A DNA stretch of 24,891 nucleotides from JAGXQV01 sp964527565 (GTDB lineage: Bacteria > Pseudomonadota > Gammaproteobacteria > Burkholderiales > Sulfuricellaceae). The position numbers were made by a program, and so were the translations under genes. The DNA is taken from NCBI GenBank assembly GCA_964527565.1, contig CAZGOY010000044.1, positions 1 through 24,891 on the forward strand. The letters run 5' to 3'. The notes below the pieces were generated by a model that saw nothing but the letters and a program-made list of their open reading frames with translations, did no database searches and was not told where the DNA came from. Below are positions 1 to 6,954 of this stretch, piece after piece; position 1 is the first letter of the stretch, and every line of letters begins with the position of its first letter.

Positions 1-2
1 CG

Positions 3-1721
3 CGCGGCTACCTCAACCGCCCCGAGCTCACCGCCGAAAAATTCATCGAAGTTGAGTTGGCCCAAATGTTTCAGAGTCCCGTAGGAGCGGACTCTTGTGC
101 CCAAGCCGACAGGCTGTCGGGTATGGCCGCGAGCTCTTCGGTTCAGCCACAGGAAAGTCAAAATCTCGCGGCCAAGGCCGCTCCTGCAGTGTTTTGCGAG
201 CGCCTCTACAAAAGCGGCGACCGCGCACGCTGGCTGGCGGACGGCAATATAGAATTCCTCGGACGCCTCGACCACCAAGTCAAGATCCGCGGCTACCGCA
301 TCGAACTGGGCGAAATCGAAGCCGCCCTGAGCGCCCAGGAAGGCGTGCGCGAAGCGGTAGTGATCGCGCGCGGCGCAGGCGCCGAACGGCAACTGGCCGC
401 CTACGTCGCCGGAGAGCGGCTGGAAGCAAGCACCCTGCGCGCCGCACTCAAAGCACGGCTGCCGGGCTACATGGTGCCGTCGGCCATCGTCGTCCTGGAA
501 CGGCTGCCGCTCACCGCCAACGGCAAGGTCGACCGCAACGCCCTGCCGGAACCGGGGGCGTGCCACGCGGCGCAGGATTTCGCGGCGCCGCGCAATACCC
601 TCGAATTGCTGCTGTGCAAAATTTGGGAAGAGGTGCTGGGCGTTGCCCCGGTCGGCATCGACGCCGATTTCTTCGCGCTGGGCGGCCATTCGCTGCTGGC
701 GGTGCGCCTGATGAGCCGTATCCAGCAGCACTTCAAGCGCGCCTTGCCGCTGGCGGCGCTGTTCCAGTATCCCACCGTCGCCCAGCTGGCCGGGGCGCTG
801 GAAGCGGGGCGGGACGGGCAGGGGCCGCTGCCGGATTTCCAAAGCCTGGTGCCGATCCGGCCGCAGGGTAGCCAGCCCGCGCTGTACCTGCTGCCCGGCG
901 CGGGCGGCCATGTCCTGTACTTCCATCCCCTGTCCGTGCACCTGGGGCGGGATCAGCCGGTGTATGGGCTGGAAACGCCGGGGCTGCACGACGAGACGGC
1001 AATCCAGGGTTCCGTCGAGCAGCATGCCGCGCGCTTGCTGGAGACGCTACGCCGTCAGCATTGCGCCGGGCCCTTCCGCCTGGCGGGCCATTCCGCCGGA
1101 GGCAGGGTGGCTTTCGAACTGGCGCGGCAACTGGAGGCGCAGGGCGAAACCGTGCAGCAACTGATCGTCCTGGATGCCTGGGCGCCCCATCCTCTGGCGG
1201 GGTTTGCGCTGAGCCAGCGGGAGGCGTTGCGCAACATCATCCATATCCTGGAAAGCCTGACCAATTGCAGGCTGGACTTGAGCGACGAACTGCTCGACGC
1301 CCAGGCAGACGAAGAGAGCCGCCACGCCCTGGTCATGCAGCGCCTGCGCGAACGCGGCCCGCGCGAGCACGATCCGCTCGGCATACTCGGCGGCGGCTTG
1401 CAGCACATCGTCGCCGTTTATCACGCCATGAGCCGCAACCAGGCGGCCTACGACCCGCGAACGCCGGTGCATTGCCCGATCCTGCTGGTGCGTGCCGCGG
1501 AGGAGGAAGCGGGCGTGGCGGACGCTTCCGGAGCCGCGCCGGACTGGGGTTGGCAAGCCTTTACCGCGGCGCCGGTGCGCGTCATCCGGGCGCCGGGCAC
1601 GCATCTGTCGATGCTGGCGGAACCCCATGTCAAAACCCTGGCAGCACTGCTTACGGATCACCTGTCCTCATGCAGGCAATGGGCCGACATTCCAAATGAC
1701 GAAAATGTGCCGACTTTGTAG
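3..1721 (+). CDS. NRPS C-terminal part: adenylation end, carrier protein, thioesterase (5' partial)
   Basis: This is the end of a non-ribosomal peptide synthetase, open at the left edge; the frame is readable from base 3. It begins with the GYLNRPELTAEKF segment that follows core motif A6. Next come A7 (ERLYKSGD), A8 (GRLDHQVKIRGYRIELGEIE) and A10 (NGKVDRNALP; catalytic Lys codon 525-527). The peptidyl carrier protein has GGHSLLAVRL (phosphopantetheine Ser codon 690-692). The thioesterase has GHSAGG (nucleophile Ser codon 1092-1094) and a late GTHLSML that could hold the catalytic His. As the last module it would release the product by hydrolysis or cyclisation. The oddity is about 36 extra residues between A6 and A7, encoded by a REP doublet at 81-189 that keeps the frame open. 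The first ATG (57) is internal to the domain and is not a true start. The substrate cannot be read because the pocket residues lie outside the window. Confidence 0.93.
   Translation, partial: RGYLNRPELTAEKFIEVELAQMFQSPVGADSCAQADRLSGMAASSSVQPQESQNLAAKAAPAVFCERLYKSGDRARWLADGNIEFLGRLDHQVKIRGYRIELGEIEAALSAQEGVREAVVIARGAGAERQLAAYVAGERLEASTLRAALKARLPGYMVPSAIVVLERLPLTANGKVDRNALPEPGACHAAQDFAAPRNTLELLLCKIWEEVLGVAPVGIDADFFALGGHSLLAVRLMSRIQQHFKRALPLAALFQYPTVAQLAGALEAGRDGQGPLPDFQSLVPIRPQGSQPALYLLPGAGGHVLYFHPLSVHLGRDQPVYGLETPGLHDETAIQGSVEQHAARLLETLRRQHCAGPFRLAGHSAGGRVAFELARQLEAQGETVQQLIVLDAWAPHPLAGFALSQREALRNIIHILESLTNCRLDLSDELLDAQADEESRHALVMQRLRERGPREHDPLGILGGGLQHIVAVYHAMSRNQAAYDPRTPVHCPILLVRAAEEEAGVADASGAAPDWGWQAFTAAPVRVIRAPGTHLSMLAEPHVKTLAALLTDHLSSCRQWADIPNDENVPTL
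81..189 (+). repeat. REPIN-like doublet inside the NRPS reading frame
   Basis: Two inverted REP-like arms flank a loop of about 31 bases. The left arm starts GTAGGAGCGG and ends GGCCGCGAG, with a nested hairpin CCGACA-GGC-TGTCGG between these ends. The right arm (165-189) is the plain form; its reverse complement reads CTGCAGGAGCGGCCTTGG followed by CCGCGAG. The left arm is almost identical to the one at 17153-17206. The arms resemble the GTAGGAGCGGGCTTGCCCGCGA type of REP known from pseudomonads. The element has no stop in the NRPS frame, so the gene reads through it. Confidence 0.85.
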
Positions 1722-1796
1722 GAGGGGGCTTGCCCCCGAGATTTCTGGTGGAAATCTGCGGCAAGATAAAAAGCTCGCGGGCAAGCCCGCTCCTAC
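1718..1796 (+). repeat. REPIN-like doublet at the NRPS stop codon
   Basis: Two plain REP arms in inverted orientation: GTAGGAGGGGGCTTGCCCCC at 1718-1737 and the complementary arm ending GGGCAAGCCCGCTCCTAC at 1796, around a loop of about 30 bases. The TAG within GTAGGAG (1719-1721) is the stop codon of the NRPS. The paired arms lie between the NRPS and the decarboxylase and could attenuate transcription or protect the mRNA 3' end, but there is no T-run typical of an intrinsic terminator. The loop resembles that of the copy at 17153. Confidence 0.85.
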
Positions 1797-1840
1797 CGGA
1801 GTGTGGCGGTTCTTCACGTTTAAGATAGGTTGAATGGAAA

Positions 1841-3343
1841 ATGGACATCACACCCCATGACGAAGCGGCAAACTGGACCGGCGCCTTCGATCAGAAGACA
1901 TTCCAGGAATATGCGGAAATCATTCTCGGGAAACTGGGAAACTACCTGAACGACGCCAGCGTGCGCGGGCTGAAAATCATCGACCCGCACGAGTTGACCG
2001 CCACGGCCAGAAGCCTGATGACCGGGGAGCACGAGCGCATGCCGCCGCTCGATCCGGCCATCTTCGGAAAACTGGTGGACTTGTACATCCAGACCGGCAT
2101 CCAGGTGCATTCGCCCGGCTACATGGGGCGACAGTTTTCCGGAATCCTGCCCCTGGCCGGCGCCATCGACATGATCGGCAGCATCGTCAACCAGCCGGCT
2201 TCGTTCTACGAGGCCGGGCAATTGCCCAACGTCGCCGAACGCATCATGGCCGGGGAATTCAACCGCTTCATCGGCTGGCCGGAAGGCAGCTACGACATGG
2301 TCTCGACCTCGGGCGGGGCGCTGGGCAACATGACGGCGATCCTGGCGGCGCGCAACGAAAGGTATCCGGGCATCTGGGAAAACGGCTATCACGGCCTGGA
2401 GGCCCTGCCGGCCATCGCCGTGAGCGAGGAATGCCATTACAGCGTGTCGCGCGCCGCCGGCATTCTCGGCATTGGGGAGCGGCAGATCGTCAAGCTGCCG
2501 GTCGACGGGAAAAGGCGCATCCGCCCGGATGCCGTGGAGGCGGCCCTCGACGCGGCCAAGGCCGCCGGTCTCGACGTGTTCTGCATCGTCGCGGCGGCGG
2601 GCACCACCTCCATGGGCGCGGTAGACCCGCTGGAGCGGATTGCCGACATCGCGCACGCGCGCGGCATCTGGATGCACGTCGATGGCGCTCACGGCGCCAG
2701 CACCCTGGTGTCGGAACGTTTCCGGCACAAGCTGAAGGGGCTGGAGCGCGCGGATTCCTTCATCATGGACGCCCACAAGATGCTGTTCGTCCCGACCGCC
2801 TGCACCCTGCTGTTCTATAAAAACCGCGAAAGGGCCAACAAGGCTTTCAACCAGGTGGCGAGTTACGTCTTCGAAAAGGACATCGACACCAGCGCGGACA
2901 ATTTCGACAGCGCAGGCAAGAACTTCGAATGCACCAAGCGGCCCGCCATCGTCAACCTGTGGGCCATGTGGGCCTTGTACGGGAAATCGGTGTTCGCCGG
3001 GAAAATCGACTACCTGATCGACCTGACGCAGGCGTTTTACGGCCTGCTGACGCAACAGGACGATTTCGAAGCGATACACGAGCCGGAACTGAACATCATC
3101 TGCTTCCGCTACGTGCCGGAAAAAATGTCCGCCACGGCGCTGTCGGCCTTGCAGGACGGCATCCGCAAACGGATCAACCTGGACAACCGCTTTTTCATCT
3201 CCAAGGTGGACATCGAGGGGGTGGCCGCCTTGCGCGTGGTGTTCATGAACCACCGCATCACCGGCGAGCATTACGCCGCGCTGCTTTCCGAAATCCGCGA
3301 CAGCGGACGTCGGATCGTCCGGGAAATCAATCAGGGAGCTTGA
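1841..3343 (+). CDS. Group II PLP-dependent decarboxylase / aminotransferase-fold enzyme
   Basis: A 500-residue fold-type I PLP enzyme of the group II amino-acid decarboxylase type (glutamate, tyrosine and diaminobutyrate decarboxylase relatives). Visible landmarks are TSGGALGN (156-163, cofactor phosphate binding), ECHYS with His199 (expected to stack on the PLP ring), HVDGAHG with Asp281 (expected to pair with the pyridine nitrogen) and DAHKM with Lys313 (Schiff-base lysine). It should remove the alpha-carboxyl of an amino acid or related substrate to give an amine; the substrate cannot be assigned. The ATG at 1841 has only a weak upstream purine stretch. It lies 119 bases after the NRPS with a REPIN between, and its stop lies two bases before the TTG start of the next gene, so those two are probably translationally coupled. 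A product in the same pathway as the NRPS is inferred from position only. Confidence 0.88.
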   Translation: MDITPHDEAANWTGAFDQKTFQEYAEIILGKLGNYLNDASVRGLKIIDPHELTATARSLMTGEHERMPPLDPAIFGKLVDLYIQTGIQVHSPGYMGRQFSGILPLAGAIDMIGSIVNQPASFYEAGQLPNVAERIMAGEFNRFIGWPEGSYDMVSTSGGALGNMTAILAARNERYPGIWENGYHGLEALPAIAVSEECHYSVSRAAGILGIGERQIVKLPVDGKRRIRPDAVEAALDAAKAAGLDVFCIVAAAGTTSMGAVDPLERIADIAHARGIWMHVDGAHGASTLVSERFRHKLKGLERADSFIMDAHKMLFVPTACTLLFYKNRERANKAFNQVASYVFEKDIDTSADNFDSAGKNFECTKRPAIVNLWAMWALYGKSVFAGKIDYLIDLTQAFYGLLTQQDDFEAIHEPELNIICFRYVPEKMSATALSALQDGIRKRINLDNRFFISKVDIEGVAALRVVFMNHRITGEHYAALLSEIRDSGRRIVREINQGA

Positions 3344-3345
3344 TC

Positions 3346-4872
3346 TTGACCACGCCCAATAACCCCGCCGCCGCGCTGGAGCGGCTGTTTCCCGCGGAAG
3401 AGCTGCACCCCGCGAACATCGAGGCGGTGATCGCCCAGGAAACCTTTTTCGGCAAGATGAAGCAGTGCGCGGGGCTGTTCGGCAAGCCCTACCATCGCCT
3501 CGACCATGGCACGCAGAACGCCATCGTGCTGCGGCGCCTGCAACAGATGGTCAACACCCTGAAACTGAACCCGCTGTGGAGCGAGCGCCTGCGCGCTGCG
3601 GGCGTTTCCGGCGTGCCGCGCGATTTCGCGGAGTGGCAGCACTTGCCCGTCACCGACCGGGAGACGCTCAACGCCTTCTACATGGGCAAGCGCGAGGGCG
3701 TGGTGGTGCCGCTCGAACGCGGCGGTTTCGAGATTATCGCCAGCGGCGGCACCAGCGGCGGCCTGCCGATCGAAACCGTGTACTCGTTGCGCGAACTGCA
3801 CGACACCTACGAGATAGCCGGGCATTTCATGGGCAATTTCGTGCTGCCGCAGCATCTGCGCGGGGAGGGCGCGCGCTGGGTCATCACCACGCTGTGCGAC
3901 TACGAAATGTGGAGCAGCGGCACGATGATCGGCGGCCTGCTGCAAAGGACGCCGGGGGTGAATTTCATCGCTGCCGGTCCCATGGGCGAAATGGTCTACC
4001 GGCACGTCATGTCCTTCGCCGGGCCGAAGGCGATCATGGGCATGTCGCGCGAGATTGAAGGCCTGATCCCCCTGGGCGAGAAGCTGCCGCAGGGCGACCG
4101 GGATTCCTTCCAGCTCGCCATCTACGGCAGCGGCCTGATCCAGGGCAAGAAGGTCGCCGAGCTGAAGGCGCTTTATCCCAACCTGCAAATCTTGAGCTAT
4201 TTCGCCTCCAACCAGGCCGAGGCCATCGGCGTGCAGCGCGAAGCGGGCGCCTTCCTCACCAGCGTACCGGGCCTGCACCTGATCGAGATCGTCGATGCCG
4301 ACGGCAAATGGGTACAGCCCGGCGAGGAAGGGGAGCTGCTCGTCACCCGCCTGCACGCCAGGGAAGCGCCGATTCTGCGCATGCAGCTCGGCGACCGCAT
4401 GATCCGCCGCCCCGCTCTCCACAGCGAGGCCCTGATGGCCGAACAGTTCGAATTCGCCGGACGCAGCTCGGACATCCTGCATCTCGGCGAATCGCACTAT
4501 GCCGCCAAACCGGCCTATTCGGCGCTGTGCGACCTCCTGCGGGAGTCCGGGCTGGGCGACCTGGACGAGCTGGCGCACGCCATCCAGTTCCAGAACGACC
4601 GCAACGAAAAAATCCTGCGCCTGCTCGCCGCCGTGGACGCCCCCCAGGCGCATTCGGCAAGGCTGGCAAGCCTGACGGGCAGCGAACGCCTGCGGGAATG
4701 TTTCATCCAGTCCCTGAAACGGGCGCTCCCGCTGTTCGACCAGACCGAGCAGCAATACCGCGCCCTGGAAAGAACCGCGTACCGCTTCGAACTACGCTTC
4801 GTCGAGCGCGAATCCCCCGAGATACACCGCACCCGCGTCAACAAGGTACCGCTGATCCGGGATAAGTTTTAG
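3346..4872 (+). CDS. PaaK/CapK-like adenylate-forming ligase
   Basis: A 508-residue protein of the ANL (acyl-adenylate-forming) superfamily, closest in look to phenylacetate-CoA ligase, CapK and acyl-protein synthetase types. It has a glycine-rich nucleotide loop ASGGTSGGLP (132-141), a mid-protein LGDR, and an A8-like GRSSDILHLGESHY that begins the mobile C-terminal subdomain. The expected chemistry is carboxylate plus ATP to acyl-AMP, then transfer to CoA, a carrier or another nucleophile. The start is chosen as TTG 3346: a Shine-Dalgarno AGGGA (3333-3337) sits eight bases upstream and the decarboxylase stop is at 3341-3343. The frame stays open upstream inside the decarboxylase, but that part is non-coding in character. 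It probably works with the preceding decarboxylase and perhaps the NRPS. A ligase-like enzyme of different specificity is possible. Confidence 0.82.
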   Translation: MTTPNNPAAALERLFPAEELHPANIEAVIAQETFFGKMKQCAGLFGKPYHRLDHGTQNAIVLRRLQQMVNTLKLNPLWSERLRAAGVSGVPRDFAEWQHLPVTDRETLNAFYMGKREGVVVPLERGGFEIIASGGTSGGLPIETVYSLRELHDTYEIAGHFMGNFVLPQHLRGEGARWVITTLCDYEMWSSGTMIGGLLQRTPGVNFIAAGPMGEMVYRHVMSFAGPKAIMGMSREIEGLIPLGEKLPQGDRDSFQLAIYGSGLIQGKKVAELKALYPNLQILSYFASNQAEAIGVQREAGAFLTSVPGLHLIEIVDADGKWVQPGEEGELLVTRLHAREAPILRMQLGDRMIRRPALHSEALMAEQFEFAGRSSDILHLGESHYAAKPAYSALCDLLRESGLGDLDELAHAIQFQNDRNEKILRLLAAVDAPQAHSARLASLTGSERLRECFIQSLKRALPLFDQTEQQYRALERTAYRFELRFVERESPEIHRTRVNKVPLIRDKF

Positions 4873-4875
4873 GGG

Positions 4876-4908
4876 GCGGGAACGCCCGGCGAAAGCGGCC
4901 CTTCCCGC
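4876..4908. other. Inverted repeat between convergent genes
   Basis: Perfect 7-bp arms GCGGGAA (4876-4882) and TTCCCGC (4902-4908) with a 19-base loop lie between the ligase stop (4872) and the end of the minus-strand antitoxin (4927). The structure could act on both transcripts. No T-run follows on either strand, so it is not called an intrinsic terminator. Confidence 0.35.
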
Positions 4909-4926
4909 GCGGATGACGCCAGGAGG

Positions 4927-5235
4927 TTATGCAGCCTCAAGTTCCCGTGTCAGTTCCGGATGTGCCGAGATGAGCCGCAACAGGCACAGCACCCCGCCAG
5001 GCGGCGCAAAGCGGCCCTGCTCCCAATCGCGCAACGTCGCTACCGGCGTGTCAATCCGTTCGGCAAACGCGGCTTGCGTCAGCCCGGACCGCTCGCGCGC
5101 CTGACGCACCAGCAACTGCGTGGGTGTCGTCACCCTTCCTTCGCCGGCCTTGGCCTCGGTCAGTGCCTGGCGCAAATCCGGCAGCGCCTCGCCCGCATCC
5201 GCCTCGATGGCCTGGGCAATTTTCTCGACATCCAT
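4927..5235 (-). CDS. HigA-like helix-turn-helix (XRE) antitoxin
   Basis: A 102-residue DNA-binding protein that should neutralise the toxin encoded just upstream and repress the operon. The HTH spans roughly residues 44-75 (ARERSGLTQAAFAERIDTPVATLRDWEQGR), the usual XRE/Cro pattern of toxin-first modules. The chosen ATG at 5235 (MDVEKIAQAIE) begins one base after the toxin stop (5237-5239), as expected for a coupled pair; a longer reading from 5292 would overlap the toxin and is less likely. A perfect palindrome ahead of the toxin gene is the probable binding site. Confidence 0.85.
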   Translation of the reverse strand: MDVEKIAQAIEADAGEALPDLRQALTEAKAGEGRVTTPTQLLVRQARERSGLTQAAFAERIDTPVATLRDWEQGRFAPPGGVLCLLRLISAHPELTRELEAA

Positions 5236-5236
5236 C

Positions 5237-5533
5237 TCACACCGCCTTTCTGATAGCGCCGGGCGGCATGCTGGTTCGTTCCGCCTTGGCATACACCGCC
5301 ACCAGCAACACCACGCCCTGCTCGGTCAAATTGAAGTAAATCACCCGCGCTCCGCCCCGCTTGCCCGCTCCGGCGACGGTCCAGCGCACCTTGCGCGCCC
5401 CGTCCGCACCGGGAATCACGTCTCCCGCCAACGGATTGGCCGCAATCCAGTCGATGAACGCCAGCCGTTCTCCTTCCGACCAGAGCTTCCCGGCCTGCTT
5501 CTGGAATGTCGGCGTTTCGATGACGGTGCGCAT
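5237..5533 (-). CDS. RelE/HigB-family toxin
   Basis: A 98-residue protein with the RelE/HigB2 look: N-terminal ETPTFQKQAGKLWSEGERLAF, a central KVRWTVAGAGKRGGARVIYF (basic strand followed by the R-V-I-Y-F core strand), and a C-terminal LLVAVYAKAE strand. Proteins of this family are ribosome-dependent mRNA interferases. The toxin comes first and the antitoxin second, the HigBA order. Start ATG at 5533; the gene sits 10 bases downstream of a 17-bp palindrome. Assignment is by fold pattern only; activity is not shown. Confidence 0.85.
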   Translation of the reverse strand: MRTVIETPTFQKQAGKLWSEGERLAFIDWIAANPLAGDVIPGADGARKVRWTVAGAGKRGGARVIYFNLTEQGVVLLVAVYAKAERTSMPPGAIRKAV

Positions 5534-5543
5534 GGGATGAATA

Positions 5544-5560
5544 ATACGGGAATCCCGTAT
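5544..5560. promoter_or_regulatory. Palindromic operator candidate of the HigBA-like operon
   Basis: A perfect inverted repeat ATACGGG-AAT-CCCGTAT ends 10 bases before the toxin start. Arms of seven bases around a three-base centre, at the start of the operon, fit an autoregulatory HigA dimer site. Function is inferred from position and symmetry. Confidence 0.65.
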
Positions 5561-5678
5561 GCCGTCAAGGTAGGCGTCCTGATAAAGCTCGGGCGCAATC
5601 CCCGCAGGGCATGGCTTGCAAATCAGCTTAGGATTTGTTCGTTGATCTGAAAATCATTTTGCGGCGTTTCCAGCGATA

Positions 5679-5684
5679 TATAAT
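5679..5684 (+). promoter_or_regulatory. Candidate -10 element before the AbrB remnant
   Basis: A perfect TATAAT lies 35 bases before the ATG of the antitoxin remnant, with only a weak -35 match about 16 bases upstream. The octamer ATAATTCG occurs at 5680-5687 and again at 5697-5704, a possible leftover operator of an autoregulated antitoxin. It may now serve the downstream membrane-protein gene. Confidence 0.4.
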
Positions 5685-5719
5685 TCGCCGTGTCGATAAT
5701 TCGGTAGGCGGGATGTGTG

Positions 5720-5821
5720 ATGACGGTTGTGGCTGTTTCTCCAAAGTTTCAGGTGGCGATTCCTCTCGCCGCCCGCGTCTACGATAGCGTGCGCTACGCT
5801 GTGAAAAGCGGCGCGTGTTGA
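5720..5821 (+). pseudogene. Truncated AbrB/VapB-type antitoxin remnant
   Basis: A 33-residue ORF starts MTVVAVSPKFQVAIP, the typical N-terminal strand of AbrB/MazE-fold antitoxins (compare VSPKFQVVIPKEVRE in intact members). After IPLAAR the family pattern is lost and the ORF ends in YDSVRYAVKSGAC. Intact members run about 70-85 residues and are followed by a PIN toxin; neither is present. The most likely reading is a decayed antitoxin whose 3' part and partner were deleted. The stop TGA (5819-5821) runs into the Shine-Dalgarno of the next gene. Confidence 0.55.
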
Positions 5822-5832
5822 GGAGGGCAGCA

Positions 5833-6198
5833 ATGCCGGTGCGTCTTTTCCCCCTGAACAACGTCCCCGAAGACGAGGCGCAGGATGTCCGCGAGCTGCT
5901 GGGGCGGGCTGGCGTGGATTTTTACGAAACCGAGGCGGGGAACTGGGGAATTTCGCCGGCGGCGATCTGGTTGCGTGACGGGGTGCAGTTTGAGCGCGCG
6001 CGGGCGCTGATCGACGAATACGAAAAGGAGCGCGCGCTCAAAATGCGGGCGGCCTATCAGCTCGAAAAACAGGAGGGACGCGCCCGCACGCTGCGCGACG
6101 TGGTCGGGGAAAACCCGCTGCGCTTCGTGGTTTATGCTGCGGTGATCGCGCTGGTGGTCTACTATTCGACCAAGCCGTTCCTCGACTTGGGGAAATGA
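5833..6198 (+). CDS. DUF6164-like small membrane protein
   Basis: A 121-residue protein whose N-terminus (LFPLNNVPEDEAQDVRELL, then DFYETEAGNWGIS and AIWLRDG) resembles the DUF6164 family, of unknown function. After a charged helix (about residues 55-95) there is one hydrophobic segment near the C-terminus (FVVYAAVIALVVYYS, about 99-113), so the N-terminal domain is probably cytoplasmic and tail-anchored. The ATG at 5833 is preferred because GAGGAGG at 5820-5826 lies six bases before it; the upstream GTG at 5815 has no such signal. The family name is from memory of its N-terminal pattern and is the weaker part of this call. Confidence 0.65.
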   Translation: MPVRLFPLNNVPEDEAQDVRELLGRAGVDFYETEAGNWGISPAAIWLRDGVQFERARALIDEYEKERALKMRAAYQLEKQEGRARTLRDVVGENPLRFVVYAAVIALVVYYSTKPFLDLGK

Positions 6199-6214
6199 CC
6201 CGCCCGCCGTGATG

Positions 6215-6234
6215 CGTTGATGCCGGGATCAACG
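6215..6234. other. Inverted repeat between small membrane-protein genes
   Basis: Perfect 7-bp arms CGTTGAT and ATCAACG around GCCGGG lie 16 bases after the preceding stop. No T-run follows, so it could be a weak processing hairpin or a protein-binding site. It does not match the known NikR half-site pattern. Confidence 0.35.
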
Positions 6235-6281
6235 TTCATCCTTCAGTGTCCGGCAACTTGATGCAAAAGGAGAAATATCTG

Positions 6282-6476
6282 ATGCAGGAACCTGAACGCG
6301 GGCCGAATTTTGTGGTGGGTAACGTCATTCTGGCGATTTCACTGGTGATGCTGTTCTACATGGGGGCGCTGTGGGAGCACCTGGGGGTCGGCGCCCTGCT
6401 GTTGTGGGCGCTGCTCGCCGGCGTGGGCATGTATTTCATCTTGGCGGAAAAGCGCAACCCGAATCTGCCTGACTGA
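6282..6476 (+). CDS. Small two-helix membrane protein
   Basis: A 64-residue protein with two hydrophobic segments: VVGNVILAISLVMLFYMGALW (with the adjoining residues, about 11-32) and LGVGALLLWALLAGVGMYFIL (about 35-55), then a charged tail AEKRNPNLPD. No family is recognised. The ATG at 6282 is chosen because AAGGAG (6267-6272) is correctly spaced; ATG 6261 is upstream of that signal. It lies 15 bases before nikR and is probably co-transcribed with it. Whether it relates to nickel is only a guess from position. Confidence 0.7.
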   Translation: MQEPERGPNFVVGNVILAISLVMLFYMGALWEHLGVGALLLWALLAGVGMYFILAEKRNPNLPD

Positions 6477-6491
6477 CGGGAGAAATGCGGG

Positions 6492-6947
6492 ATGGAACGT
6501 TTCACCATTTCACTCGATGAGCAATTGGCTCAACAGTTCGACGCGCTGATCCGGCGGCAGGGTTACCAGAACCGCTCGGAGGCGGTGCGCGACATGTTGC
6601 GCCAGCGCCTGGAAGACGAACGCATCGCGAAGGAAGAAGCGCCCCACTGCATCGCCAGCCTGAGCTACGTTTACAATCACCATGAACGCGACCTGGCCGC
6701 GCGCCTGATGAGCGTCCAGCACGATCACCACGACCTCAATCTTTCCACCATGCACGTCCATCTCGACCATGACAACTGCCTGGAAACCGTGATTTTGCGC
6801 GGTCCGACCACGCAGGTGCGGCGTTTTGCCGAGAGTGTGATCGCCGAGCGCGGCGTGCGTCACGGCCAACTCAACCTGGTGCCGGTGGATATGGACATGC
6901 AGCACCACCACCACGGTGCGCACGTTCACAGTCACCCCAAGACCTGA
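6492..6947 (+). CDS. nikR: Nickel-responsive transcriptional regulator NikR
   Basis: A 151-residue ribbon-helix-helix repressor. The N-terminus (MERFTISLDEQLAQQFDALI ... NRSEAVRDMLR) is the DNA-binding RHH domain. The C-terminal ACT-like domain carries the nickel ligands His77, His88, His90 and Cys96 (in STMHVHLDHDNC), matching His76, His87, His89 and Cys95 of E. coli NikR. The protein ends in a histidine-rich tail (HHHHGAHVHSH) that may bind additional metal. With Ni(II), NikR tetramers repress nickel uptake genes; none is visible in the window. It ends only seven bases from the convergent gene at 6955. No GTATGA-N16-TCATAC site was noticed nearby. Confidence 0.95.
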   Translation: MERFTISLDEQLAQQFDALIRRQGYQNRSEAVRDMLRQRLEDERIAKEEAPHCIASLSYVYNHHERDLAARLMSVQHDHHDLNLSTMHVHLDHDNCLETVILRGPTTQVRRFAESVIAERGVRHGQLNLVPVDMDMQHHHHGAHVHSHPKT

Positions 6948-6954
6948 AGCGTCT

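Noticed and set aside
1801..1840. Promoter TAAGAT just before the decarboxylase
   Set aside because: No -35 at proper distance and too near the start codon; left out as a feature.
1820..3271. Long open frame on the minus strand antisense to the decarboxylase
   Set aside because: It mirrors a convincing PLP enzyme with intact motifs; its protein is rich in His, Gln, Asp and Gly with no recognisable domain, as expected from antisense of GC-rich coding DNA.
3331..4755. Long antisense frame over the PaaK-like ligase
   Set aside because: Same reason: no domain, composition typical of a shadow, and the plus-strand gene is well supported.
6199..6491. NikR operator near nikR
   Set aside because: No GTATGA-N16-TCATAC-like dyad was found; the inverted repeat at 6215-6234 has different sequence and size.
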